In this document: positions 12,801 through 21,641 of the stretch, one piece after another | Position numbering within the stretch: the stretch's first letter is position 1 | How the letters are laid out: the number at the start of each line of letters is the position of its first letter | Source of the DNA: Hyperoodon ampullatus | Taxonomy: Eukaryota > Chordata > Mammalia > Artiodactyla > Ziphiidae | NCBI GenBank assembly: GCA_949752795.1 | Contig: OX457068.1 | Location: 62,437,582-62,501,581 of the forward strand | DNA length: 64,000 nt | Reading direction: 5' to 3' | Notes under the pieces: model-generated | What the model was told of the DNA's origin: nothing | Seen by the model: only the letters and a program-made list of their open reading frames with translations | Database searches by the model: none | Program-made: the position numbers and the translations under genes

Positions 12801-15800
12801 GCCTCAAGGTGCTGCTGCTGTTCGGCGTTCTGGCCGCCCACGCCGCCGCCCGCCGCCGCCTAGGTGGGTGTGCCCCAGGCCAGGATGGGTGCGAGGGGCG
12901 GCCGGGGCTCTCCTCCAGGCTGACCACCTGGCATGACACAAGCAAAACATCACTTATGCACCTGTGGATCATCTCACTTTCCTCTCCCTGCATCAAGGCC
13001 AGGAGGTGGGAACCAGCGTGAGCCCATTTTACAATCAGGAAGCTGAGGCCAGAGAGGTTAGGGAACTTGCCTCTAGCCTAGAGTCACAGAGATATAGACC
13101 CAGACGATATAGCTCTGAGCCCACCTGTTTACCAGCACCCCATAAATGACTCATCCGGAAGGGTTCTGACCACACACAGGCTTTCCCAAATAGCACCATT
13201 TCATTCGGTCACAACAAGCATCCTGAGCAGCTACTATGTGCTGCATAGGTGCTAGGAATACAGAGATGAATACGACATGGTTCCCTGATGAATGTGTGCT
13301 GAGGAGTAAGCGCATAATTGCAGTCTGCAGAGAGAAGTGCTATCAGCCCACATACTACGGAAGCCCAGAGAGTGTGGGCCTCTCTCTGATGGGGCATCCA
13401 GACGGGGGCTGGGAGGGAAGGCTTTACACAAGTAAGGGGAGGCTAAATCAAAAGCTATAAGCAGGTGTGAGCTAGGAAAACAAGGAGCTAATAGTACTCC
13501 TAGCAGACGGAACAGCATGTATAAAAGAGTAGAAGCTCGAACTAGCAGGCCGTCTTCAGAAAGCTGCCGTCACCCCTCCCTACTGTCACTAAGCTGGTTG
13601 GGAAATTTGCTCTGTGCCCCAGAGAGGAGGCTTCCCAGAGCCTCTCAGACCACCCAGGTGAGTAGCACCAGCCTCAAACTCTCCTGGGATGAAATCCAAA
13701 ATTTGTCACAGTTGCTCTGGCTACCATCTTTGCTGGGGCCACACTGGCTTTCCGGCAGCGTCTTCAAACCCACCAAGCATTCTGTGCTGCAGGGGCCTCA
13801 GAGAAGCAGGTCTTCCTGCTAAGTCCGCTCCTCACTCCCTGTCCACCCTGGTGACTCATCATCTTTCAGGTCACTTCTTCGCATCCTGCTGGCTAGTTGT
13901 TCCCTCCAGCCCACTCTCCTCGGTGGGGCGGGCTGGACAGCGGGGCTTGTAGCCCAGAGGCTACCATGGAGATTCATGCCTCCTCTCTCTCTATCCCTCA
14001 CACAGAGTACCCAGTCACCCAGGACGCCTCACCACGGTAAGTAAGCTTGCCCACCCCCACCCTGCCCCACTGTAGTCCCCCCCTGGCCAAGGGGTGCAGG
14101 CTTCTCATGGAGGGCAGCCTGAGAAGGAAGAATGGGCAAAGGGCTGGGGCTGGGGTCCCAGCCCTGATCACGGTCCAGGCCCTCCCTGCAGCCTTCCCCC
14201 CTACTTCAGTCCACCAAGCCTGGCAGCCAGACCAGGCCACGCTGACCTGCTCCCCACGTTCCCAGCACTGACTGTGGGCCTCACACTGGCCTGTCTTCCG
14301 GACCAGCTGCCTGGTGTCCGTGGTGCTGAAGGGTCATTTTTCTGGGTCTGCCTTATCTCTGCACCTAGCTGTGATCCCTGGAAGCTGTGTTTCCTCTCAT
14401 AGTGCCCACAGTGGATCTAGAACAGATCCAGACAAAAGCCACCATTAGGCAATCATTCTCCCAGACAGCCTGCTGAAGGCTTTGCAAGCAAAATGTCATT
14501 AGAGGTTCTGAGGGCTTGGTTGAGGGCTCACAGACTCAGCTAGGAAGCATTGACCTTGCCCCCTCTTGGTGTCTGTCCAAGTGAAGGCCTGTGTAGAAAA
14601 AGAAAGCATCCAATTCCAAGACCTTGTCCGAGATGCTTGGGAGAGGCAGGCGGGGGATGACAGCCTTCTCTAGGACCCTTTAGACAAGCCCGGGCACTCC
14701 CATGGCTCCATTCCCACCTGTGCCTGGGGGCTGGAAGAGCCACATTACCAGCCCAGGCCCCTCTCTGCAGCTGCTCGCTCAGTGATCCCCACATTCTCAA
14801 ATACCTGTGCACAGTCCCTCTTCTTTGCTAACTCACTGCCCCACCAGGGCACCTAATCAGAAAGCTGATGGTTGTTCAAATATCTGTTGAGTACCTACCA
14901 TGCACTGGGTACTGTTTGGGATGCTAAAAGTACAGCAAAAATCCTCCACCTCAGAGAACTCACACCTTAACATGGAGAATTTCAATAAACATATAAACAA
15001 GAGATCTTAGATTGTAAAATAAGAGCTGTGGGGGAAAAAAATGGACAAGGCGATGGAGTAAAGCCCCAGGAGAGGGAGGTGCCAGTGGGCTGTGGCTGCT
15101 TTAGACCAGGATGTCCTCTCTGAGGACACTGAGGAGACCTGAGGCAGGTGCTCAATGGGCAGGCAGGGGTGGTGGGGCAACCCAGGAGGAAAAGGCTCTA
15201 GAAAGGCTCACGCGTGACCCAGGAAGAGGGCACAGAGGACAGGCAGGCTGTGGGATTTATTCGGAGTGTGATGGCAGGTCAGTGAATGGTTTAAGCAGAT
15301 GAGTGGCCCCATCTGAACAGGCGTGGAGGCCAGGAGACCTGTGAGGGCTGTTGACCAAGGCTGCAGCTGGCTAGGTTGCTTGGCTGAAGGTGGCAATAGA
15401 GAGGGCGGGGAGATGGGGCAGACAGAGGCAGGGATGGCCAGAGTGCGCAGCACAAGCAAGGGAGGGGGCCAGCAGGTCTGGAGCTGGTGCCCCGAGTGCC
15501 ACCTACTGAGCTGAAGATGGGGGGGTGGTGTGCGGTGAGTATCACACGAGCTCTGTGGACTGTTTATGTTTGAGAGGCCACGAGGATGTCCCAGAAGTCA
15601 GGAAAGCGGTTAGAGTTAGCAGGAGGCCCGGAGGTCAGGACCCCAGAGATGGTTTTTGAAGCCACAGATGAGATCCCTTTGAGAAGACAGACCCTGGGAT
15701 GCTGTCACCCAGGTGGTCCCCTCCCTGGTCTGCAAGTTCTGCCGCTGCCTTGCCTCCAAGCTTCGGTTAGTCTCCAGGCCTTGTTGGATGCAGGCCCCCG

Positions 15801-15983
15801 AATCCCCTCTCGTCCCTCCTTCCCCCGCTTCCTGGGCTGTGGTTTGGGCAGTCAGAGACCCCTCCTGTTTGGGTGGTCAGCCAACTTTCTCCTGTCCACA
15901 GGCCCCAAGCTCAGGAGTCCAATTATGAAAATTTGAGCCAGATGAGTCCTCAGGGCCCACCAGCAGCCGTGTGTTCACCTTGA
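806..15983 (+). CDS. SIGLEC15: SIGLEC15, complete coding sequence in six exons
   Basis: Siglec-15 is a type I membrane receptor of macrophages and osteoclasts. It binds sialylated glycans, signals through DAP12 in osteoclast fusion, and suppresses T cells (family knowledge). The coding join is 806-857, 10579-10638, 11033-11416, 12483-12863, 14006-14036 and 15902-15983: 990 nt, 329 codons plus TGA, close to the human length of 328. Seen in the translation: signal peptide (about 1-18), linker (18-37), V-set domain with C64 and C142, sialic-acid arginine R143 (codon 11347-11349), C2-set domain (about 168-250), transmembrane helix (about 262-284) with K274 (codon 12806-12808) that pairs with DAP12, basic stop-transfer residues, and a tail with YENL at Y311. 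All introns are GT-AG and phases agree. Sequons lie at N172 (NIS) and N206 (NGS). No frameshift or stop was seen, so the gene looks functional. Confidence 0.96.
1445..1835 (+). mobile_element. hAT-Charlie (MER5/MER20-like) DNA transposon relic split by a SINE
   Basis: The left part (to about 1523) reads 'tttctcaaaaggtggtcatgg' and 'catcagaatccctgga'. The right part (from 1721) reads 'ggttcttcaactccacccc', 'cagcgcccaggaatctgcat' and 'gtgattgtgatgcacgatgc'. Both are typical of MER5/MER20-type relics, and the CHR SINE at 1524-1720 interrupts them. Confidence 0.6.
1524..1720 (+). mobile_element. CHR-2-like SINE
   Basis: tRNA-derived head 'gggacttccctggtggtcca' with B-box-like 'ggttcgatccc', then a body with 'gtattgtaacaaattcaata' and a poly(A) tail ending at 1720. 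It belongs to the body type that ends '...aataaagactttaaaaatgg', distinct from the other CHR copies here. Confidence 0.8.
2195..2335 (-). mobile_element. MIR-type relic, antisense
   Basis: Shows 'gctgggcacttta', 'cagatgagaaaactgaggca' and 'gggatttgaact', the antisense form of the MIR core. Confidence 0.65.
2565..2745 (+). mobile_element. MIR SINE relic
   Basis: Sense MIR core: 'ctaactgtgtggccctgagc', 'cttctctgagcctcggtaaa' and 'cagcacagtcctggcgctca'. Confidence 0.75.
2862..2887 (+). repeat. (A)26 homopolymer
   Basis: Twenty-six consecutive A residues in SIGLEC15 intron 1. No attached SINE body was recognised, so its origin is unclear. Confidence 0.9.
3530..3700 (-). mobile_element. MIR-type relic, antisense
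   Basis: Shows 'tgccaggcttttaacggcca', 'catttactcttcaccacaac' and 'ctggatgtgaactggagtct', a decayed antisense MIR pattern. Confidence 0.5.
3701..5541. other. SIGLEC15 intron 1 segment with no recognised element
   Basis: Moderately GC-rich sequence. Open frames are short, run on both strands and have no recognisable domains. I see no exon, RNA gene or repeat that I can name. Confidence 0.5.
5557..5774 (+). mobile_element. Young CHR SINE, long cetacean form, perfect 15-bp TSD
   Basis: Full-length element running from 'gggcttccctggtggcgcag' through 'ggctgggcccgtgagccatgg' and 'ggagaggccacaacagtgag' to an A-rich tail. Its target-site duplications, aaaattctccttagt at 5542-5556 and 5775-5789, are identical, which points to a recent insertion. 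Confidence 0.93.
6030..6390 (+). mobile_element. L2 LINE 3'-end relic
   Basis: Contains 'gctgtatccccaacactcag' and ends 'ccctcaataaacatctattg' and 'agtgaataag', the typical L2 3' terminus. Confidence 0.65.
6625..6840 (-). mobile_element. MIR-type relic, antisense
   Basis: Shows 'gagcatttgctgagtgtcag', 'caatcctatgaggaaagtac' and 'aagcaactcgcccaaagatc', an antisense MIR-like pattern. Confidence 0.6.
7555..8035. mobile_element. Probable old LTR-type repeat, non-coding
   Basis: The block from 'gaaatagcattattgctttg' through 'gattggttggtggtgaggtc' to 'gaaattgattctttgactac' resembles an interspersed repeat found in many copies in even-toed mammals, of LTR character. No open frame or protein remnant is attached. 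The family was not named with certainty. Confidence 0.4.
8220..8420 (+). mobile_element. L2 LINE relic
   Basis: Shows 'ccctttgcctagaatgcctt' and 'cactcctttctcaaggctct', the conserved 3' part of L2 in the sense orientation. Confidence 0.5.
9340..9372 (+). repeat. 12-bp direct repeat flanking an A9 run
   Basis: gcagactgtgtg at 9340-9351 and again at 9361-9372 is separated by exactly nine A residues. The arrangement looks like a target-site duplication around a tail-only insertion. Confidence 0.75.
10440..10660 (+). mobile_element. MIR SINE spanning SIGLEC15 exon 2
   Basis: The intronic part matches the sense MIR core: 'ctagctgtgtgacctcaggc', 'ctctctgtgcctcggtttat', and 'aataactctgcttacctcta' in place of MIR 'aataatagtacctacctcat'. 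The match continues through the exon ('gtgagaactaaaagg' for 'gtgaggattaaatga'; 'caacacagagctgcacagta' for 'gaacagtgcctggcacatag') and past the donor ('agtaagtgcctttat' for 'agtaagcgctcaata'). The consensus was recalled from memory, and the alignment was made by eye. Confidence 0.72.
10579..10638 (+). CDS. SIGLEC15: SIGLEC15 coding exon 2 (N-terminal linker, MIR-derived)
   Basis: A 60-nt exon between acceptor TCTAG (ends 10578) and donor GTAAGT (10639-10644). With the flanking bases it encodes G-SFVRTKRDTTRNLLNTELHS, which corresponds to the linker before the V domain in human (SFVRTKIDTTENLLNTE). Phase 1 in and phase 1 out. The exon lies inside sequence that reads as a MIR SINE in the sense orientation, so both splice sites may come from the repeat. 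Confidence 0.92.
10667..10693 (+). other. G-quadruplex-forming motif downstream of SIGLEC15 exon 2
   Basis: Four G-runs (4, 5, 6 and 3 or more) are separated by loops of 1, 1 and 7 nt. It starts 28 nt after the exon 2 donor, on the transcribed RNA's own strand. Confidence 0.6.
10980..11460. promoter_or_regulatory. CpG-rich block over SIGLEC15 exon 3
   Basis: Dense CpG and very high GC through the V-set exon and its splice acceptor, including (CCCG)n at about 11009-11030. It is an intragenic CpG island by composition. Regulatory use is not shown. Confidence 0.6.
11033..11416 (+). CDS. SIGLEC15: SIGLEC15 coding exon 3 (V-set sialic-acid binding domain)
   Basis: Encodes residues 38-165, the V-set domain: PAQRWSMK, C64 in VLPCTF, RCAAARSSELC, and C142-R143 in YFCRVEF. 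R143 is the arginine needed for sialic-acid binding in Siglec-15. The acceptor follows an unusual (CCCG)n tract; the donor is GTGAGC. The exon is very GC- and CpG-rich, which opens long spurious frames on the other strand. Confidence 0.96.
11820..11960 (+). mobile_element. MER5/MER20-like hAT relic
   Basis: Shows 'gagccgtggttttcaaccct', 'gagcattggaatgacctaag' and 'ctttgtaaaaatcccgg', a typical decayed hAT-Charlie pattern. A similar weaker patch lies at 11518-11670. Confidence 0.5.
12125..12300 (-). mobile_element. MIR relic, antisense
   Basis: Shows 'ccccattttacacgtgaagc', 'ctaaggcacagagcggcgga' and 'ttgcctaaggtcacacgggt', antisense MIR. Confidence 0.65.
12330..12870. promoter_or_regulatory. 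CpG-rich block over SIGLEC15 exon 4
   Basis: A second intragenic CpG-dense segment covering the C2-set exon and about 150 nt upstream. Called from composition only. Confidence 0.5.
12483..12863 (+). CDS. SIGLEC15: SIGLEC15 coding exon 4 (C2-set domain and transmembrane helix)
   Basis: Encodes residues 166-292: the C2-set domain (APRIVNIS, LCTAEGEPPP, DGRYTC, NSLGRAEASVYLF), then the membrane segment with K274 in LGLKVLLLFG, then the basic run ARRRL. The sequon N206-G-S looks absent in the human sequence as I recall it. The donor is GTGGGT at 12864. If that intron is retained, the frame stays open to 13021. Confidence 0.95.
13200..13520 (-). mobile_element. L2 LINE relic, antisense
   Basis: Shows 'ctactatgtgctgcataggt', 'gctaggaatacagagatgaa' and 'ggaacagcatgtataaaaga', the antisense L2 3' region. 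Confidence 0.5.
13640..13900 (+). mobile_element. L2 LINE relic
   Basis: Shows 'ggggccacactggctttccg', 'tgctgcaggggcctcagaga' and 'ctcatcatctttcaggtcac', sense L2 sequence just upstream of SIGLEC15 exon 5. Confidence 0.45.
14006..14036 (+). CDS. SIGLEC15: SIGLEC15 coding exon 5 (cytoplasmic tail, 31 nt)
   Basis: A small exon between acceptor CACAG and donor GTAAGT. It encodes EYPVTQDASPR together with split codons, matching the human tail EHLDTPDTPPR in length and phase. It was placed by phase fit with exons 4 and 6 and by this similarity. Confidence 0.85.
14860..15500 (-). mobile_element. L2 LINE relic, antisense
   Basis: Shows 'tgttgagtacctaccatgca', 'ggtactgtttgggatgctaa' and 'caataaacatataaacaaga', then a decayed GA-rich stretch matching the antisense L2 3' half. 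It fills much of SIGLEC15 intron 5. Confidence 0.5.
15902..15983 (+). CDS. SIGLEC15: SIGLEC15 last coding exon (tail with YENL motif)
   Basis: Follows acceptor CCACAG and encodes PQAQESNYENLSQMSPQ and on to CSP, then TGA at 15981-15983. The YENL tyrosine motif and the CSP terminus match mammalian Siglec-15. The tyrosine is residue 311. Confidence 0.95.
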
Positions 15984-16204
15984 GGAGCCCATTGGCCACC
16001 GGCATCCCCTGGACACCATGAGGAATGAAGGCCAACACGTGGCTTGGCTGGGACGGCCCTTCCTGGCTCCCAGGCACCTTGGCAGCCCTAGCCTGGCGGC
16101 GCCCTGAGGTCAGGACCCTACTCACAGAGACTCAGAGGTCTCCTACGTGGACTTCTGTCTCCAAGCCCCAGAGATATTTCTGTCAACGGGGCGGCATTTT
16201 GCAT

Positions 16205-16226
16205 GTGCATGTGTGTGTGTGTGTGC
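16205..16226 (+). repeat. (GT)n microsatellite
   Basis: Short GT run in the 3' flank of SIGLEC15. Confidence 0.85.
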
Positions 16227-16297
16227 CTGCACTCGCACATGAGCCCAGGTGACACTTCTGCAAAGCTCGTCTTGCCTTTGCTTACCTAGAACACCAT

Positions 16298-16303
16298 AGT
16301 AAA
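16298..16303 (+). terminator. Possible SIGLEC15 poly(A) signal AGTAAA
   Basis: A variant hexamer 315 nt after the stop codon. No AATAAA was seen on the + strand between the stop and about 20.6 kb, so this is the nearest candidate. A longer 3' UTR using a distant signal, such as the ATTAAA at 20669, is equally possible. Confidence 0.22.
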
Positions 16304-17559
16304 GCAGGCAGGACCCTGGTCAGAGGGGTCTCCAGGCCCAGACTCCATCCTGTCACCGACTTGCTGTGTGGACCAAGGCACTTTTTTCAGTTCTTTGGGT
16401 CTCTGTTCGTCCACTGTTGAACACCGACAGTAACAGTCTTCTCTCCTGGCTTCGGGCTGTCAAGGTCTGAGGAAGTAGTGGATGTGAAGGGACTTGGGGC
16501 AGTACAAAGCCGTCTACAGGTGTGAGCGGTGTTACAGGCTCCTCCTTGCAGAGCGACCTTGGGACATCTAAACTTGGACAAGCATAGCACCCACACCGGC
16601 CTCGCTGGGAGTAAGGATTCCAGAGGGCAAGCCTGGGTCTGGGCTGTGCCACCCTGTGGTCCCAGGAACATCAAATCAGCAACAAGGAGAAGCCCGGTAT
16701 CCCTGGCCCCTGGGGTCTCCTCTGTGACTGTCCCACACTCTGCCCTCCTCTTACCCCATCGGCTCTCTGCACTGCCTTCAGCTGGGACCTCTGGGAAAAA
16801 GAAACAAAACACCCATCATCTCAAAGCATGTGGAACCCACTGTTCTTAAGGACCAAAATCTGGGAGATGTGAGGGCAAGTCTGGGCCACAGGGTGTCCGT
16901 GGATAAAGCAGCTGCAGCTCTGACCTCTCTACCACCTGCCTCTTCCCTGGATGTGCACTGGCCAAAAGCACCGGCCATTTCCCACTTGCCCGAGTGTTGC
17001 CAGGCTGACTGCAGGGTGCTGCCTTCCATCCTCACACTTGATTGTTTCAGCTCCTGCTTTGGGGGCAGGGAGAGGGGGAGGAGGCATGCTTGGGACCCAG
17101 GCGAGCTGGCAAAAGGGCCACAGAGATAATGGCCTTCAATGGGAACAGACTTTCTTCCCTCCAGAGCTTTTCCAGACGCTGCAGTGGTAATTGGAGTCAC
17201 CTGCAGTGAGCACGGGGTCCTCTCTGATGCTTTCCGGGGAGATGGCATGAAGGCTGAAGGATCTTCACAGGTTAATAAGCAGGGTGGTGGGTTACAAGTC
17301 TCCTCACTGGAGCCTTCGCCAGAGCAAAGGGGTGATGGCGGCTCATGGTTAACCTGGGATCCATCCAGGAGCCTGTCTTGAGTTGTTAAGAGGTCAATGG
17401 AGTTGGCATTTGTACCTCTTTGTGCAGGGATACTTTGGGCACCTCCATTAAGAGTCCTGTATCGTCAGGGGTGATGTGTCTTATACCATCCGCTTGGTCT
17501 TTGAGGCCAGTTCCACAGCCAAGAAAAAGTGATAGGAATTATTTCTTATGCATCATTTT

Positions 17560-18330
17560 GTGCTAGCAGTTGGGCCAGGTGTTTGGGGATATAGAAATGA
17601 ATAAGGCTGGCCTAGGTCGTGCTGCAGTAACAAAGCCAAATCACAGTGGCCGAGAACAATTAGGGTTTCTTCTCTCCATAGCTGCATGCCCGGCACAGAT
17701 CGGCAAAGAGCTGTGTGCATTGTACTTACTCAGGGACCCAGGCTCCCGGGGATCCACCCTCTCTAATGTGGATTGCTGGGTTGGAGATACAAAGAAAGCT
17801 CTAGAGGGTCTTCCACTTGGGATCATAGTTCACTGGCCAGAACTAGCCACATGCCCCACTCTCCTGGAGGGGCTGGGCAGCGTGACCCTCAATGCACCTG
17901 GAAGAAGGGAAGCCGGAGCATTGGGGAACAGCCCTGACAACTCCACAGGAGGACTCTCCAGGGGTTCTCACGCTCGTGAGCAACACAGACTAGTAAGTGG
18001 GAAATCACGTGAGGGCATCAGTCTGCTGGGGGTGCTGTGGAGCACATACAAAGGGGTGAGTGACCCAGTCTTCGGAAGGCTTCCTGGAGGAGGGGACATG
18101 GAGATGGTACACACTGGCCACACAAATGGGGGAGAATGGAGGTTGGGCGGTAAGAAAAAAAAGTCATTCTAAGCAGAAGGGTCATTCTGAGCAAAGACCG
18201 GGAGGTGGGACACAGGGTGCTGTCGAAGCAGTTGAAAGTTGCTGGAGCACCAGGGTAGGGACAGGTGTGGCTGGAGCCGAGGCCACAGCATGGAGGCTCC
18301 TGGGTGTGGAGGGCTCGGCCCCCGCAGGGA
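17560..18330 (-). mobile_element. L2 LINE relic, antisense and decayed
   Basis: Scattered matches: 'gatatagaaatgaataaggc', 'ttcctggaggaggggacatg' and 'ggagcaccagggtagggaca'. The order fits an antisense L2 3' half. The open frame across it has no recognisable protein. Confidence 0.4.
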
Positions 18331-18589
18331 TGAGCAGCTGGAGGGAGTCAGGGCGCCCTGCACTGGCTGCTCGGCTGCTTTCACTGTCTGACCACTGCTC
18401 TGCTCCAGACCCACGACACCCTGGGGCTGGGGTTTCCACCTTCGGACCCTGGGCTCCCAGAGCAGCATTTCCCAGGTGAGTCGCAAGGATCACCTGTATC
18501 GGGAACACCTGGGACGCTTGCTCAACTCCCCATCCTCAGCACCACCTGGACCACCTGAATCACAGGCTCTGAGGGCAGGGTCTTTAGAC

Positions 18590-19020
18590 ACATTATCCAG
18601 GGGATTTTGTCCCTAACTTTGTATTATGATCATTTTTCAAATACACACACACAGCTGAAAAAGCAAGACGATCACCCAGGTACCCACCACCTACATGCAA
18701 CACTTACTAACATTTTGCCCTATTAGCTTAATGCACAAGTGTGTGTATATGTTTATGTGTGTGTGTATATGTTTATGTGTGTGTGTGTTTGGCTGAACCA
18801 CTGAGAGTAAACTGCAGACATCACAGTACTTTACCCTTAAATACCACAGCTGTGTCTCCTGACAAGAGCATTCTTCCTCCATAACCTCAAGGCCATTATC
18901 ACATTTGAGAAAATTAACAATTATTCAATAATATCATCGTACAGCCCACATTCATATTTCCCCAATTGTCCTTTTGTAGCTTGTTGTTTCCAACCAGGGT
19001 CCAGTCGACTCCAGGTGATT
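18590..19020 (+). mobile_element. Old L1 (L1ME-type) 3' relic
   Basis: Shows 'cacccaggtacccaccacct', 'caacacttactaacattttg', 'taaactgcagacatcacagt' and 'ccaattgtccttttgtagc', typical of ancient L1 3' ends. A GT-rich tandem repeat has grown inside it. Confidence 0.55.
18736..18790 (+). repeat. Compound GT-rich tandem repeat
   Basis: A unit of about 22 bp, 'gtgtgtatatgtttatgtgt' plus a GT, occurs twice and then passes into (GT)n. Confidence 0.8.
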
Positions 19021-21590
19021 TTTAGGCAACATAGGTTGGAAACTCCCTCTGAGTCAGCCTGACTTGTAAGGGTGCTGGCTGCCAACCCCGTGGTCCTTCC
19101 TGTGGTGTTTGCACTCTGGAATAGGGCTTCCTGCGGGCTGGAGCAGCAGCATTCCTCTCTGCTGCAAGGTTTCGGACACAGAGGTGGATCGTGGGGAGGT
19201 ACAGTTCAGGAGGGACAGGCACAGTTCCTCTACCAATTTGCTCACAGTGCCCAGGCAGCCCCCTGCTCAGCCTCCGGATAAAGCAACTGCTAGGGGGAGA
19301 AGGGGAAGGTGGTGAGGGGACTGCACTTGACCATCATCAGACCCCCTGGGCTCACCACAGAGCCCGGGAGTCCTTCCCAACTCTCCCCTCTCAGAGCACC
19401 CAGATGCCATCGGTGGCAAGCAAGGACCAAGCCACAGGCAGCAGGCTCGGTCAGCACAGTGTCCCGGGCCTGAGAAGTGACCTAGGAGGTTTGGTGTTGT
19501 GGAGACAGGACTATGGCCGTGTGGTGCAGGGCAGAGTGCTCTGTGGATGGTGAGAGGGGCTTCTGACACCCTGCAGCTTCCCTCTGTTCCCAGCCGCCCA
19601 GCAGGCTGCTCCTGGAGGTAAGCAGCGGGAGGGAGGGCCACTACTGCCCAGGTCCACCAAGAGCCCAGCACACCTTCCCTGCCCTCAAGGAGCTCATGTC
19701 CTCAATTTTAAATTGAGATGTAGCTCCATGAGGACCGTCCACGAGATAATATACAATGAAGGTAGGCCTGCCTTGGGACAGAAATGACACTGAGTGGGGC
19801 TGAGTTTTTACATATATACATATGCCCCCTCACCAGACTGGATGACAGAGCCAGGTGAAGGCAGGGCTCAGCCAGCCACAGGGCCTTCAGGCCAGGGACC
19901 TTACAGACCATGAGTTGGGGTCCTGAGCTTTGTCGCACCTCCAGCCTGGCACTTAAGTCCAGTTCCATGCCCTCCACAACAATACCCCTCATTTTCTGAG
20001 GGCCCCTGTGATCATCAGAGTTCCTTCCCTTCCATGATCCCAGGTAGTTCTCACTAAAAACCCAGGAGACAGGCAAGGCTGCAATTAGCCTCATTTTAAA
20101 ATGAGGTAAAAGTCTCAGGGAGGAAAGTGACCCGGCCAGGGTCACCCGTGCTTGTGACAGAACAGCTCTGGTGCCAGCTCCTTCCACACGCATGCCTCCT
20201 TTTCCTTCCCAGGTTCTCACATGTCTTTCCTCCTCTCCTGTGCTCCTTCCTCTTTGTCATAGTTTATGAGCTAAAGGGAGAAAACACGGTCTGCCAATAC
20301 ACAGATACAGAATTATTTGGGATTGGAACTCTCTGGTTTTCCAGGGTTTGGGCCCCCAGACCTTCTCTGTCCCCAAGTCCCACATGCCAGTGAACTCAGA
20401 GGGGCCGCAGGGCTAAAGATTTCCCCGGAGAGCCCCTGTGGGGACACTCACCTCCACACCTCCACCAGAGGCTGCTGGCTGTGACCTCAGGTGGAGGAGC
20501 AGAGAGATGGGGGGAAGGGGAAGGGGGGAGGAAGAGGAAGTGAAGGGAGGGAAGGTAGAGAGAGGGGCCTTAAGAAAGGTTAAGGAGGACGTGTCGGGGA
20601 GCAGGTCAACTAGAGCAGGCTGAGAGAGTCCAAGGTAAGTCTGGTCCAAGCCACAAATTTAGGCCATTATTAAAATATGGTGTCCAGGAGAGAGGCCAGG
20701 TTGGCCCCTCTGACCAACGGACGGGGAATGTGGGTCTGTCTCCTAAAAGGGTTTAGGCTGGCAAAGGAAGACCAAGAGGGAAGAGGGCTGTCTTCAGAAG
20801 AGAAGCAGGTTTTGGAGGAAGATCTTGGCTCCCTCTCCTTAGGTGAAGGATTCTCATTTGCCCCATGGTGACATGGACCACTTTGGAGCTGCATTTCTTT
20901 GGGCGTTTCCCAGCAAGGAAGCCCACCTGTCTAGAGACAGGTAACCTGATTCCTACACTAGTAGGAGGTGGGACAACTTGCCTCTAAGCCACTTTCCAAA
21001 ATCCTGTGATTCTGTCTGGAGAAAGAAGCCAAACCTAGACAAGGGCGCAAGGGCTGAGGAGACACACAGGGCGCTGTTCCAGGGAAATCCCAAACTGATG
21101 TAATCCCAAATCAAATGTGCGGGCCCTCTCACCATACTTTGGCCCATTCAAGATGTGTCTTAATGTAATGGAAATGAACACTAAGGAAGAATTCCCTAGC
21201 ATTCCAACATGAAGTGATTTCTGGAGCAGACTGTGACCAAGCTCAGGTTGCACTGACCTCCCTGGCAGCTTGGCTGCCCTCCCAGAGGTGCCCTGCCCCC
21301 ACCCAGGAACTCAGGCAGTGGAAGCCTTTATGCAGCTTCATGTACCTTCTCCTACTGGGATCACAAGCACATTACAGACCTCAGGGCTCTCCTGAACTCT
21401 CTGGGGTCACCAGGTGGTCCCCGTCTATGCCAATTCTTAAACCCCCAAGTTTTAAGTTCTCTTTGAAACTAGAGGCCTCACCCATTGTAGTGAAATGTCA
21501 CAGAATATAGATTCTACCCATTATAAGCTTTCTAATTTCACAATTTTTATTTTTGTGATTTTTGAATGAAAAGACCTGCCAACCAACTTG
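19020..21590. other. Spacer between the SIGLEC15 and EPG5 3' ends
   Basis: No exon or RNA gene recognised. It holds a purine-rich tract at about 20505-20560 and otherwise unremarkable sequence. Open frames here are short and lack similarity that I can name. Confidence 0.5.
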
Positions 21591-21635
21591 CCAAAAATGA
21601 GATGTCTACCACACGTAAATTAAATTTGAATCTCG

Positions 21636-21641
21636 TTTATT
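21636..21641 (-). terminator. Candidate EPG5 poly(A) signal AATAAA
   Basis: Canonical hexamer on the - strand, 4.7 kb after the EPG5 stop. A second AATAAA at 21546-21551 and a proximal one at 24528-24533 are alternatives. Confidence 0.4.

Noticed and set aside
17570..18172. 200-codon open frame between the genes
   Set aside because: It overlaps a decayed antisense L2 relic and does not resemble any protein.
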